NCBI RefSeq assembly: GCF_019343495.1
Contig: NZ_CP072549.1
Location: 1,488,001 to 1,552,000, forward strand
Reading direction: 5' to 3'
From: Acinetobacter lwoffii
GTDB lineage: Bacteria > Pseudomonadota > Gammaproteobacteria > Pseudomonadales > Moraxellaceae
Length of the DNA: 64,000 bases
In this document: positions 17,010 through 26,212 of the stretch, piece after piece
Numbering within the stretch: position 1 is the first letter of the stretch
Layout of the letters: every line of letters starts with the position of its first letter
Made by a program: the position numbers and the translations under genes
Notes under the pieces: model-generated
The model's database searches: none
Seen by the model: the letters and a program-made list of their open reading frames with translations, nothing else
Told to the model about the DNA's origin: nothing

Positions 17010-20000
17010 ATGAAAATTTTACGTTTGAGTCTCAACAACCTGGCCTCCCTCACTGGCACCCATCATATTGATTTTGAATCCAGCCCTTTAACACATGCCG
17101 GCCTGATTGCAATCACTGGAAAAACCGGAGCCGGTAAATCGACCCTGCTCGATGCCATGTGTCTGGCGCTCTATAACGAAATTCCACGTCTAAAAGGTGC
17201 GACCGGCAGCCTGAAAGATGCCGGTGGTCAGGATGTTTCGATTAAAGACTCCAAGAATATTCTACGCCGTGGCTGCGTGCATGGTTTTGCCGAGCTGGAG
17301 TTTATTGCCCTGGATAGCAAACGCTATACAGCACGCTGGGAGATTCGCCGGGCACGTCAGAAAGTCGATGGCAATCTAAAAGTAGATCGTTTTATCAAGT
17401 GCATCGATGATGATACGACGCTAACGCAAAAAATATCTGAAGTTACCCCCTTAATTGAAAAACTGCTGGGCCTGAGCTTTGAACAGTTTACCCGCGCGGT
17501 ACTGCTGGCGCAGTCGGAAGTTGGCGCATTTTTAAAAGCCAAAGATCATGAACGTGCAGACTTGCTGGAATATCTGACCAATTCGCAGATTTTCAGTCTA
17601 GTTAGTCAGAAAGCCGCAGAGAAATTCAGCGAAGTCAAAAACAAGCGCAACGATCTGGAAAAGCTGATCGGGCATATTGAAATTCTGTCTGAAGAAGACA
17701 TCAGCGCTTTACAACAGCAGCAGAACTCTTTGTCTTTGCAACTTCAGAATTTGCAGCAATCAGAAAAACTGCTAGAAAATGAGAAACAATGGCATCTGGA
17801 CCGACATAAACTCTATGCAGAAGTCCATGCCAAAAAAGAAGTCTACGAAGTACAGCAAGATGCAGTAAATAAATCTGCAGGACAGCAACAGCTACTGGAG
17901 CAGCTGGATGAATTCCAGTCGATTCGGGATCAGTTTGTGAGTCGTACCCGTCTAGCCCCTCAAAAAGAGCAGATTCAGCACCAGCACACCCAATTTACGC
18001 TGGAATTTGAAACGCTCAAACAGAGCTTTGTAGCAGAAGAAGCCAAACTTACAGCCTTACAACAACAGCAGCACCAGTTTCAGCAACACTTGGCAGACCT
18101 GAAACCGCATCTGGAGGCAGGTTTAAGGCTGGATCATGCAATTGATACGGTATCAGAGCGGTACAAAAAACTGCATGCAGAGCAAAGCCAGTTTCAAACC
18201 CTTCGTCTACAGCCTTTAGAAGAACAACTGCGACAGCAACAACAGACTTTGAATCAGCTACAAGCTCGGCAAGAAAAGGTTGCACAACAATTGGCTGAAT
18301 CTGGCTTTTTAAATGTGTTCGATCTGGAGCCGCAAAGTACCTTGCAACGCATACAAGACTTTATGCGTCAGTATCAGCAACTGCAGCAACAGAATCCGGA
18401 CAGCCTGAAGCAGCCTTTACCTGAACTGGAAAAAACCGTTACAGTACTTTCAGGAAATCTGAACCAGTGGATACAACAGCATCATAGTCTGGAACAGCTA
18501 GAAGAGCATCTCAAAACCATTCAGGAAATGCGTCAGCAACGCCAAGCGGAACAGCGTCAGCTCGACCTGCTGCAACAGCAGGTACAACAAATCGTTCAAC
18601 AATCACAAGAATTTGAACAACTGCAATCTGCTGTAAATAGCCAACAGCAGCAACTAAAAATGCAGCAAGAGGCCGAACAGGCACTACATCAGCAGATTCA
18701 GGCTGAACAACAGGCCTATGAACACCTGGAACAAATACTTGCCCAGCAACGTTTATTGCATGCGCAAAGTGTGCAGGATCTTCGTGGCCAGTTAAAACCG
18801 GATGAGCCATGCATGGTCTGTGGAAGCCCAGCCCATCCTTTTGTCGATGCCGTCCATGAACATCTGGAACAGAGCCTGAACCAGCTACAGGAGCAACAGT
18901 TACGGCAGGCAAAACAGCAGCTCGATCAGCAACTGCAATCTCAGCAGCAGCAACGCATTGAAATGTCTAAAGCACAAACAGTAATTGAGCAACAGCAACA
19001 GCGTTGCCAGCTCCTGCACAACCAGATTCAACAATCCTCTGCTGACTGTAAATTTCAACTACTTAAACTGGAAGTGATTACCGAGCAGCACCACGATCTT
19101 GCTGCATTCACCGCGTTACTGGAAAATCATACCCAGCGTCTCGCCCAGCAATTAGAATTATCGCAACAGCAAGAACATCAGCTCCAACAACAATTACGGC
19201 AATGGCGTCAGCAACAACAGCAATTGCACCAGTTACAACTGCTTCTACAGCAACGTCAACAACTGAACCAACTGATACAACCTGTTTTAAGTGTACTGCC
19301 CGAGCAGTACCAGTCGCAGCCGCCTATGGCTTGGTTATCTGAGCTACAGCAACAATTGCAACAACGTATGCAGCAGTTAGCAGTACAAAAGCAGCTGGAA
19401 TCCGATCTTCATCAACAGCAGCAGATATTGGAAAAGAACCAGTATCTGCTGCAACTAGAACAGCAAAATTTTGCTCAATTGAGCCAGGCTTTAGAACAGT
19501 TGATTCAGCAAGGCAAAGACCTGCGTCAACAATTGGCTGAACTGACCGAACAACATGCAGGACAAGTCTACCGTGTCGCTGCAGAGTGGCGCGATGCATT
19601 GGATCAGCAAGCCAGGACCTTAACAGACGCTTTAGAACAGCAACGTCAGCACACGGCACAGGCTGAAAAACAGTGGCATCAAACCCACTTAAAACTGCAA
19701 GAATTTATCAGCCAACTTCAGCAGATCGATCGGCAATTGACCCAATATCAACAAGATATTCAAGCATGGCAAGCAGCACATCCGCAAGTGACGGCAGCTC
19801 AAATTGAACAGTGGCTCAGTATTGACCTGAGTAACCATCAACGTATCCGTCAGAATTTGGCTAACCAGAAACAGGCACTCGAAAATGCCAGAACAGCCTG
19901 GCAATTACTGGAAGAACAATATCAGGCTCATTTAAAGCTGCAACCAGAACATGAATTTGAGGACATTGAACAAAAGCTTGGCATGCTGCATCAGGAAAAA

Positions 20001-20615
20001 ATAACGCAGCAAGAAGCACTCAATGAGACTAATGCCAAACTGCGTATGAATGCCAATAATCAAAACACCTATGCCAAATATCAGCAGCAAATCGAGCAGA
20101 TCAAAGCCGAAGAATATCGCTGGGGTCGTATTTACGACCTGATCGGACATAAGGAAGGCACCAAGTTCCAGAAAATTGCACAGGAACATCATCTGGATAT
20201 CCTGGTGGAATATGCGAATCAGCAGTTGCAGCCATTGGCACCGCGTTATCAGTTGCATCGTATTCCGGACAGTCTGAGTCTGGCGATTATTGATCTGGAC
20301 ATGAACAGTGAAGTCCGCCCTGTACTGTCGCTATCGGGGGGTGAAACCTTCCTGGTTTCATTGGCTTTGGCTTTAGCAATTGCCAATATGGCCTCCGGCT
20401 CCATGAAACTGGAATCACTGTTTATTGATGAAGGTTTCGGGACGCTCGATCCGGCATCCTTACATATGGTCATGAATGCACTGGATCATTTGCAAAGTCA
20501 GGGCCGTAAAGTCGTCTTGATCTCGCATGTACAGGAAATGCATGAGCGCATTCCGGTCCAGATTCAGGTCAAACCAGTTGGTGCAGGTGCGAGTACCATT
20601 CAGATTATAGGCTAA
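17010..20615 (+). CDS. sbcC: Nuclease SbcCD subunit C, very glutamine-rich coiled coil
   Basis: SbcC is the Rad50-like SMC-type ATPase of SbcCD. Walker A is GKTGAGKST (37-45), the signature is LSGGE (1108-1112) and Walker B is LFIDEGFGTLD (about 1137-1147). The zinc hook CMVC has Cys601 and Cys604, exactly mid-protein (1201 residues), so the two coiled-coil arms are of equal length. Both arms (about 210-595 and 625-1060) are extremely rich in glutamine, with many QQQ runs encoded by mixed CAA/CAG codons. The N-terminus resembles the sbcD-linked family and the length is typical. It follows sbcD by eight bases and precedes an acyltransferase gene by two. Confidence 0.96.
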   Translation: MKILRLSLNNLASLTGTHHIDFESSPLTHAGLIAITGKTGAGKSTLLDAMCLALYNEIPRLKGATGSLKDAGGQDVSIKDSKNILRRGCVHGFAELEFIALDSKRYTARWEIRRARQKVDGNLKVDRFIKCIDDDTTLTQKISEVTPLIEKLLGLSFEQFTRAVLLAQSEVGAFLKAKDHERADLLEYLTNSQIFSLVSQKAAEKFSEVKNKRNDLEKLIGHIEILSEEDISALQQQQNSLSLQLQNLQQSEKLLENEKQWHLDRHKLYAEVHAKKEVYEVQQDAVNKSAGQQQLLEQLDEFQSIRDQFVSRTRLAPQKEQIQHQHTQFTLEFETLKQSFVAEEAKLTALQQQQHQFQQHLADLKPHLEAGLRLDHAIDTVSERYKKLHAEQSQFQTLRLQPLEEQLRQQQQTLNQLQARQEKVAQQLAESGFLNVFDLEPQSTLQRIQDFMRQYQQLQQQNPDSLKQPLPELEKTVTVLSGNLNQWIQQHHSLEQLEEHLKTIQEMRQQRQAEQRQLDLLQQQVQQIVQQSQEFEQLQSAVNSQQQQLKMQQEAEQALHQQIQAEQQAYEHLEQILAQQRLLHAQSVQDLRGQLKPDEPCMVCGSPAHPFVDAVHEHLEQSLNQLQEQQLRQAKQQLDQQLQSQQQQRIEMSKAQTVIEQQQQRCQLLHNQIQQSSADCKFQLLKLEVITEQHHDLAAFTALLENHTQRLAQQLELSQQQEHQLQQQLRQWRQQQQQLHQLQLLLQQRQQLNQLIQPVLSVLPEQYQSQPPMAWLSELQQQLQQRMQQLAVQKQLESDLHQQQQILEKNQYLLQLEQQNFAQLSQALEQLIQQGKDLRQQLAELTEQHAGQVYRVAAEWRDALDQQARTLTDALEQQRQHTAQAEKQWHQTHLKLQEFISQLQQIDRQLTQYQQDIQAWQAAHPQVTAAQIEQWLSIDLSNHQRIRQNLANQKQALENARTAWQLLEEQYQAHLKLQPEHEFEDIEQKLGMLHQEKITQQEALNETNAKLRMNANNQNTYAKYQQQIEQIKAEEYRWGRIYDLIGHKEGTKFQKIAQEHHLDILVEYANQQLQPLAPRYQLHRIPDSLSLAIIDLDMNSEVRPVLSLSGGETFLVSLALALAIANMASGSMKLESLFIDEGFGTLDPASLHMVMNALDHLQSQGRKVVLISHVQEMHERIPVQIQVKPVGAGASTIQIIG

Positions 20616-20617
20616 CG

Positions 20618-21727
20618 ATGAGTCACCCTGCCCCGAACACGCTCTCGCCCTATTTCAGCCTACAGCTTGAGAGCCTACGGGGTATCAGTGCCATTGTAGT
20701 GTTGTTCAGTCATTGCTTTCAGGCATTTATTGCGCCTTTCGATACCAGCATTTATTCATGGATACGCCTGCTTGGGCAGGCTGCAGTCATGATTTTCTTT
20801 GCCTTAAGTGGCTATCTGATCGGCTATTCGATTCAGCACAACATTCATCAGCATGGTCAGTTCAATCTGCACCGTTATGCCCGACAGCGTTGCAGCAGAA
20901 TTTTACCACCCTTTCTGTTTGCCATGGGGTTGACGCTGCTTTTATATCTGCTTGCTCCACTATTATTTGCCAGTCATACTCATGCTTTTCAACACAGTTT
21001 TGGCATGATGATCCGGACTGACTATAGTGTAGACATGATGGAGTTTATTGGCTCTCTGCTGTTTTTGAATGGCTTCGTCACGCCAACGGTTTCAGCCAAT
21101 GCCCCGCTCTGGAGTCTCAGCTTTGAAGTCTGGTTTTATGTGCTGGCCGGCATTCTGCCTTTTTTGAAAGATTCAGAAATGGCTAAAATCGGCTTTTTTA
21201 TCATTTTGGCTGTACTGTCAGTCCTGAATATCCAGTTTTTTATTTATTTTTTGGTCTGGCTTAGTGCCTTTGCCTGTTCATTTCGATATATCCAGCTACG
21301 TTTTTTAAACCGCTTACAATCGGTCAAATTAGCCCTATTCGGCTTGGCATTTTTAATCGCCTGCTTTGATGCTTACCAGTTTCAAGTGATTGATGAGGCC
21401 CAGCAATACCGTGCTGCGAATTTTGCCCCTTTTAATTTCTGTGTGGGTTTGGCCTTTAGCTGCTGGCTGGTACAGCTCCAGCATCAACGTAGTCACTACC
21501 ATCCGGTCTGGGTTCAATCCGCAGACTTTTCCTATACCTTGTATGTCACCCATTTCCCCTTACTTTTATTTATTTTGGGCTGTATTCCGGCAACTTTAGG
21601 CTATGGTCTGGGTGGAGCAGTTTTAGCCTTGCTTACGAGCATGTTCGGCATAATAGTCTTTGCCTGGCTGATGGCTAAATGGCTCGAACCAGCCAGAAAA
21701 AAAGCGTTATCCAATACCCTGCGATAA
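20618..21727 (+). CDS. Acyltransferase-3 family membrane protein (OafA/YrhL type)
   Basis: This 369-residue polytopic inner-membrane protein belongs to the acyltransferase-3 family, which transfers acetyl or other acyl groups to surface glycans. The family marker LESLRGISAIVVLFSHC (about 18-34, catalytic-type His33) is present, followed by ALSGYLIGYS, the RYARQRCSRILPPF motif, and about ten hydrophobic helices. PLWSLSFEVWFY (about 163-174) is the second conserved segment. The acceptor is unknown. It begins two bases after the sbcC stop and is likely in that transcript, although the functions seem unrelated. It converges with yggS. Confidence 0.87.
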   Translation: MSHPAPNTLSPYFSLQLESLRGISAIVVLFSHCFQAFIAPFDTSIYSWIRLLGQAAVMIFFALSGYLIGYSIQHNIHQHGQFNLHRYARQRCSRILPPFLFAMGLTLLLYLLAPLLFASHTHAFQHSFGMMIRTDYSVDMMEFIGSLLFLNGFVTPTVSANAPLWSLSFEVWFYVLAGILPFLKDSEMAKIGFFIILAVLSVLNIQFFIYFLVWLSAFACSFRYIQLRFLNRLQSVKLALFGLAFLIACFDAYQFQVIDEAQQYRAANFAPFNFCVGLAFSCWLVQLQHQRSHYHPVWVQSADFSYTLYVTHFPLLLFILGCIPATLGYGLGGAVLALLTSMFGIIVFAWLMAKWLEPARKKALSNTLR

Positions 21728-21758
21728 CGTTTTGCTGCAAAAAACTGACATTAGTAGT

Positions 21759-22472
21759 TTATACATCTTTTTTAGGCCGTGCACCAAATAGGGCTGTGCC
21801 AACACGAACCATGGTAGAACCCGCAGCAATCGCTTCGGTCATATCCGCAGACATGCCCATACTTAAAGTATCCCAATCTTCAGGATGTGCATGCTGAACT
21901 TTGACTGCATCAAATAAAACTTTGGCATCAGCAAAGGCTTGAGGATTATTCGGTGCTGGAATCACCATCAGGCCACGTAAACGCACATTCGGTAGTTGGC
22001 TGATCTGTGCCACTAAATCTGCAACTTCTGCCGGCTGGCAACCATCTTTGGTATCCTGACCATCAATATTCACCTGAATACAGATATTTAGTGCAGGCTG
22101 ATCATCTCCACGCTGATTGGATAAGCGCTCGGCAATAATCAGACGATCCACCCCATGCACCCAGGCAAAATTTTCTGCCAGATGCTTGGTCTTGTTACGC
22201 TGCACATGACCAATAAAATGCCATTCAATGTCCAGCTCTTTCAGGGCCGTGATTTTTTCCAGCGCTTCCTGCAAATAGTTTTCACCAAAAGCATGTTGCC
22301 CGGCCTGATACATATCAGCCAGCACGCTACTTGGCTGGGTCTTGGAAACGGCAAGCAGTTGCACCGCATCTGCTTCGCGGCCCGCCTGAATACAGGCAGT
22401 TTCAATTTGCACTAAGACCTGATTTCGTGACTGTTGCAACATATTCATTGATGGGGTTCTCATTTCATTCAT
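21759..22472 (-). CDS. yggS: YggS-family pyridoxal-phosphate homeostasis protein
   Basis: YggS/PLPBP is a single-domain alanine-racemase-fold protein that binds PLP and helps keep free B6 and amino-acid pools in balance; it has no known catalytic reaction. The protein has 237 residues. The PLP lysine is Lys44 in LLAVSKTQP, and the family segments FGENYLQEALEKI, WHFIGHVQRNKTK and LSMGMSADMTEAI are all present. ATG 22472 has AAGGG upstream; Met9 and Met11 are alternatives. It is divergent from pilT, and this yggS-pilT arrangement is common in gammaproteobacteria. Confidence 0.93.
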   Translation of the reverse strand: MNEMRTPSMNMLQQSRNQVLVQIETACIQAGREADAVQLLAVSKTQPSSVLADMYQAGQHAFGENYLQEALEKITALKELDIEWHFIGHVQRNKTKHLAENFAWVHGVDRLIIAERLSNQRGDDQPALNICIQVNIDGQDTKDGCQPAEVADLVAQISQLPNVRLRGLMVIPAPNNPQAFADAKVLFDAVKVQHAHPEDWDTLSMGMSADMTEAIAAGSTMVRVGTALFGARPKKDV

Positions 22473-22571
22473 CTTTTTTTCCCTTGCCCATGAACTAAGT
22501 GTTGGTTAAGCTGTGGGAAAGCCTTATTATTCTATCAAAATAATTAACATTTTAATGAACTCGGGGACCTT

Positions 22572-23609
22572 ATGGATATCACAGAATTGTTGGCATTTTC
22601 TGCTAAAAATGGTGCGTCGGATTTACACTTGTCTGCGGGCTTACCGCCAATGATTCGTGTCGATGGGGAAGTTCGTCGCATCAACCTGCCAGCATTAGAA
22701 CACAAAGAAGTGCATAAACTCGTTTATGACATCATGAACGATAAACAGCGCCGTGATTTTGAAGAAAATCTGGAAACTGACTTTTCTTTTGAAGTGCCTG
22801 GCGTGGCGCGTTTTCGTGTCAACGCATTTAACCAGAACCGCGGTGCCGGTGCGGTATTCCGTACCATTCCCTCTAAAGTACTGACCCTTGAAGATCTGGG
22901 CATGGGACAGATTTTTAAAGATATCTGTGAATATCCACGTGGTCTGGTACTGGTCACAGGTCCAACCGGTTCGGGTAAATCAACTACCTTGGCGGCGATG
23001 CTGGATTATATTAATGACAACCGCTATGACCATATTCTGACCGTCGAAGATCCGATCGAATTTGTGCATCAGTCCAAGAAATGTCTGATTAACCAGCGTG
23101 AAGTGCATCGTGATACGCATGGCTTTAATGAAGCATTACGTTCTGCATTACGTGAAGATCCGGATATTATTCTGGTCGGTGAGATGCGTGACCTTGAAAC
23201 CATTCGTCTGGCTTTAACTGCGGCAGAAACGGGTCACCTTGTTTTCGGCACCCTGCATACCACCTCAGCGGCCAAAACCATTGACCGTGTGATCGACGTA
23301 TTCCCTGCTGAAGAAAAAGACATGGTACGCGCCATGTTGTCTGAATCCCTACAAGCCGTAGTTTCACAGGCTCTACTGAAGAAAAATGGCGGTGGGCGTG
23401 TGGCGGCGCATGAAATCATGATCGGTATTCCTGCGATCCGTAACCTGATCCGTGAAAACAAAGTCGCACAAATGTACTCAGCAATTCAGACAGGCGCCAA
23501 CTATGGCATGACCACACTGGACCAGACCCTGAAAACACTGGTGTCCAAAGGTTTGATCAGCCCGCAAGTTGCACGTACTGCAGCCAAACAGCCAGAAGCA
23601 TTTTTATAA
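22572..23609 (+). CDS. pilT: Type IV pilus retraction ATPase PilT
   Basis: PilT is the hexameric cytoplasmic ATPase that drives depolymerisation of type IV pili, needed for twitching and DNA uptake. The 345 residues contain Walker A (GPTGSGKSTT, about 130-139), the Asp box with DPIEFVH, Walker B (DIILVGEMRD), the His box (FGTLHTTSAAKTIDRVID) and the retraction motif AIRNLIRE (about 288-295). GGGGA precedes the ATG. pilU follows after 30 bases. Length is that of the family. Confidence 0.97.
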   Translation: MDITELLAFSAKNGASDLHLSAGLPPMIRVDGEVRRINLPALEHKEVHKLVYDIMNDKQRRDFEENLETDFSFEVPGVARFRVNAFNQNRGAGAVFRTIPSKVLTLEDLGMGQIFKDICEYPRGLVLVTGPTGSGKSTTLAAMLDYINDNRYDHILTVEDPIEFVHQSKKCLINQREVHRDTHGFNEALRSALREDPDIILVGEMRDLETIRLALTAAETGHLVFGTLHTTSAAKTIDRVIDVFPAEEKDMVRAMLSESLQAVVSQALLKKNGGGRVAAHEIMIGIPAIRNLIRENKVAQMYSAIQTGANYGMTTLDQTLKTLVSKGLISPQVARTAAKQPEAFL

Positions 23610-23639
23610 AAAAATTGAATTGTATTGGGGTTTATATAC

Positions 23640-24761
23640 ATGGATTTTAACGGCTTACTCGATTATATGGTGGAGAAAAAAGCATCGGATCTGTTCATTA
23701 CTGCCGATGTCGAACCGTCCATCAAGATTAATGGGCAGATTTTACCGATTGGTTCGGTAAAATTACCCGGTGCGGCAGTAGGACAACTGCTCCATTCCAT
23801 CATGACCGAAAAGCAGCGTAAAGAATTTGCTGACAGTCGTGAATGTAACTTTGCCATCAGCACGCCGGATAAAAGTGCCCGCTTCCGTGTCAGTGCCTTT
23901 CAGCAACGAGATCAACCGGGGATGGTGCTGCGTCGGATTGAAACTGTTATTCCCACGATGGATGAACTCAAGTTACCGCCGATTCTAAAAGAACTGGCGA
24001 TGACCAAACGTGGCATCATTATTTTTGTCGGGGCAACGGGTACCGGTAAATCAACCTCGCTGGCGTCTTTGGTCGGTTATCGTAATGAAAATTCCAAAGG
24101 TCATATCATTACCATTGAAGATCCGATCGAATTTATTCACCAGCATAAGGGCTGTATTATCACCCAGCGTGAAGTCGGCATCGATACGGATTCATTTGAA
24201 ATTGCCCTGAAAAATACCCTGCGTCAGGCACCAGACGTGATTCTGATCGGTGAGATCCGTTCACGTGAAACCATGGATTATGCGATTGCCTTTGCCGAAA
24301 CCGGTCATCTGGTCTTTGCTACCCTGCACGCCAACAACGCCAACCAAGCGATTGACCGGATTATCCATTTCTTCGAAGCAGACCGACATAATCAGCTGTT
24401 CATGGACTTGTCCCTGAACATGAAAGCCATTGTGGCACAGCAACTGATTCCAACCATCGATGGTAATGGTCGCCGTGCAGCGATTGAGATTCTGATTAAC
24501 TCACCACTGATTGCCGACTTGATTCGTAAAGGTGATGTGCATGAGATCAAGGATCTGATGAAGCGTTCCCGTGAACTGGGCATGCAGACCTTCGATCAGG
24601 CGCTGTATGATCTGTATAAAGCCAAACAGATCAGCTATAAAGATGCACTGAAACATGCAGATTCACCAAACGACCTGCGTTTGCAAATCAAACTGTCAGA
24701 AGAAGGTGGCAGCCATTTATTGCGTGCACATTCCAATATCACCTTTGACGGTCAGTCCTGA
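23640..24761 (+). CDS. pilU: PilT-dependent retraction ATPase PilU
   Basis: PilU is the accessory retraction ATPase that works together with PilT on type IV pili. The 373-residue protein starts at ATG 23640, with GGGG nine bases upstream; a TTG at 23625 would add five residues. Walker A is GATGTGKSTS, Walker B is VILIGEIRS, and the His box is FATLHANNANQAIDRII. Compared with PilT it has an extended C-terminus after residue 340, a normal PilU trait. It is cotranscribed with pilT. No twitching genes other than these two are in the window. Confidence 0.95.
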   Translation: MDFNGLLDYMVEKKASDLFITADVEPSIKINGQILPIGSVKLPGAAVGQLLHSIMTEKQRKEFADSRECNFAISTPDKSARFRVSAFQQRDQPGMVLRRIETVIPTMDELKLPPILKELAMTKRGIIIFVGATGTGKSTSLASLVGYRNENSKGHIITIEDPIEFIHQHKGCIITQREVGIDTDSFEIALKNTLRQAPDVILIGEIRSRETMDYAIAFAETGHLVFATLHANNANQAIDRIIHFFEADRHNQLFMDLSLNMKAIVAQQLIPTIDGNGRRAAIEILINSPLIADLIRKGDVHEIKDLMKRSRELGMQTFDQALYDLYKAKQISYKDALKHADSPNDLRLQIKLSEEGGSHLLRAHSNITFDGQS

Positions 24762-24776
24762 TCAGATTGAGCGCAT

Positions 24777-24810
24777 AAAAAAACAGGCTTCCCATGAAGC
24801 CTGTTTTTTT
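24777..24810. terminator. Bidirectional terminator between pilU and fur
   Basis: AAACAGGCTT pairs with AAGCCTGTTT around the loop CCCATG, with flanking A and T runs extending the stem. It serves the convergent pilTU and fur transcripts. Confidence 0.85.
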
Positions 24811-24830
24811 TGTTTGAACCAGAGCTCAAA

Positions 24831-25268
24831 TTATTTTTTACGGAACACTTCCTGACATGCAGTCGCATCACAATAGCCATACAGATTCAGTGAGTGACCG
24901 GTTAATTCAAAACCAAATTTTTCAGCAACGTCATGCTGCTCTTTTTCAATCGTGTCATTAATAAATTCAACAACTTTGCTGCAATTTAAACATACTAGGT
25001 GATCGTGGTGATCTTCCTGCATAATTTCAAAAACTGAATGATTATTTTCAAAATTATGACGTTCGATGATGCCCGCTGCTTCAAACTGCGTTAACACACG
25101 ATACACAGTTGCTAAACCTACATCTTCGCCCTGATCGAGTAAAGTCTTGTAAATATCTTCCGCACTTAAATGATGTTGTTTTGAATTTTCTAGTAATTCT
25201 AATATTTTAATTCGTGGAAGGGTAACTTTCAGCCCAGCTTTTCGTAAATCTTGGTTTGAAATAGTCAT
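24831..25268 (-). CDS. fur: Ferric uptake regulator Fur
   Basis: Fur is the Fe(II)-responsive dimeric repressor of iron acquisition. The 145-residue protein has the N-terminal winged helix (LRKAGLKVTLPRIKILELLE), the DVGLATVYRVL recognition region, the metal-binding HHDHLVCLNC (about 91-100) and the second cysteine pair in CDATAC near the end. The gene is divergent from bamE, as in other pseudomonads and moraxellas. I do not see a clear Fur box in the AT-rich gap before its start, so autoregulation is not shown. Its frame is intact. Confidence 0.96.
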   Translation of the reverse strand: MTISNQDLRKAGLKVTLPRIKILELLENSKQHHLSAEDIYKTLLDQGEDVGLATVYRVLTQFEAAGIIERHNFENNHSVFEIMQEDHHDHLVCLNCSKVVEFINDTIEKEQHDVAEKFGFELTGHSLNLYGYCDATACQEVFRKK

Positions 25269-25380
25269 GTAAAAAGGTCTCTCAACAAAATCAAAGTTGG
25301 AATATGCAACAAAGTTTAGATGCAGTATGATCTATCCTTGGATCAAATGCATCATAATTAATTTGGGATAGTTTAGCAAA

Positions 25381-25779
25381 ATGCAAAAAATCATGTTGAC
25401 GTTATTCGTCACTTCATTGCTCGTCGGCTGTTCGACATTAGGTGTTTATAAAGTAGATATTCCACAAGGAACCCCTTTAACCCAAGCACAAGCCGCTAAA
25501 ATTCAGGTAGGAATGAGCCATCAACAGGTGCGTTTCTTACTGGGCAGTCCAACAGTAAGCGATCCACTGAATCCTTTACGTTGGGACTACATCTATAACT
25601 ATACCCCAGGAACCTACGCTAAAAAAGCCAAGATCCCGGCAGCCCAAGGCCAGCATTTGAAAATCTACTTTAACCAGTCTGGTATCGTGGAACGTGTTGA
25701 AGGTCTGGAGACGATTCCAGAATCTCAACCCGGCTTACCAGGATCAAAAGAAGCGATTTTAAATGCTCCTCCACTATAG
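25381..25779 (+). CDS. bamE: Outer-membrane assembly lipoprotein BamE
   Basis: BamE is a small lipoprotein of the BAM complex that inserts beta-barrel proteins into the outer membrane. The 132-residue precursor has a signal peptide with the lipobox LLVGC, giving the lipidated Cys17. The SmpA/OmlA domain follows: AAKIQVGMSHQQVRFLLGSPTVSDPL, then RWDYIYNYTPG and LKIYFNQSGIVERVEG. It is divergent from fur with 112 bases between. A strong terminator follows. The protein is slightly longer than the E. coli one because of a proline-containing tail. Confidence 0.94.
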   Translation: MQKIMLTLFVTSLLVGCSTLGVYKVDIPQGTPLTQAQAAKIQVGMSHQQVRFLLGSPTVSDPLNPLRWDYIYNYTPGTYAKKAKIPAAQGQHLKIYFNQSGIVERVEGLETIPESQPGLPGSKEAILNAPPL

Positions 25780-25792
25780 TCGGTTTCTCATG

Positions 25793-25822
25793 AAAAAGCC
25801 CCTGAATCATCAGGGGCTTTTT
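25793..25822 (+). terminator. Terminator after bamE
   Basis: AAAGCCCCTGA pairs with TCAGGGGCTTT around a four-base loop, followed by six T on the plus strand. The A run on the other arm allows some function for the converging rnfH transcript. Confidence 0.85.
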
Positions 25823-25879
25823 TAATTAAGCTGATTGATTGAGCAGATCATTGAAACTACTGCTCATTCAAGCCGCTCT

Positions 25880-26212
25880 CTATTCGGAAGATGGTTTCAG
25901 CTTTTTTAAAAGATTGCCTCTGGCATAACGACCCACCGGATTTTTCTCGGCGCGTTTACGCCTGATATCTTTAGGATTGATGGTCAGTGCTCGATATATT
26001 TCCACCCGGTCCCCTGCTGCCAGTGGTTGCTGATGATCCTGCAAGCGCACGCCAAAAATGCCCAGAGATAACGGTTCAGGCAATTCGACCTGCTCTGCTA
26101 TGCCACTTTTCTGGATGGCATCCAATGCTGTCATGCCGGGCTGAAATGGCAGGGCTAGATGAAATTGTTTTTCTGGCGTCGCATACGCCACCCAGATCAT
26201 CGCCTCACTCAT
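25880..26212 (-). CDS. rnfH: RnfH-family (UPF0125) ubiquitin-like protein
   Basis: RnfH is a small beta-grasp protein of unknown precise role, often near smpB/ratA or bamE. The protein has 110 residues from the ATG at 26212, with IWVAYATPEKQFHLALPFQPGMTALDAIQKSGI and GVRLQDHQQPLAAGDRVEIYRAL matching the family, then the basic tail DIRRKRAEKNP. A longer frame starting at 26290 lies entirely inside the upstream gene and is rejected. The start ATG shares one base with the TGA of the upstream membrane-protein gene (TGATG), so translation is coupled. Confidence 0.85.
   Translation of the reverse strand: MSEAMIWVAYATPEKQFHLALPFQPGMTALDAIQKSGIAEQVELPEPLSLGIFGVRLQDHQQPLAAGDRVEIYRALTINPKDIRRKRAEKNPVGRYARGNLLKKLKPSSE

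Noticed and set aside
18511..18912. 133-residue antisense frame inside sbcC
   Set aside because: It is the shadow of Q-rich codons (CAG read backwards gives CTG) and has no ribosome site or family motif.
17700..20000. CAG/CAA-rich stretch as a repeat array or microsatellite
   Set aside because: The codons are mixed and the frame is fully open; it is coding for the SbcC coiled coil.
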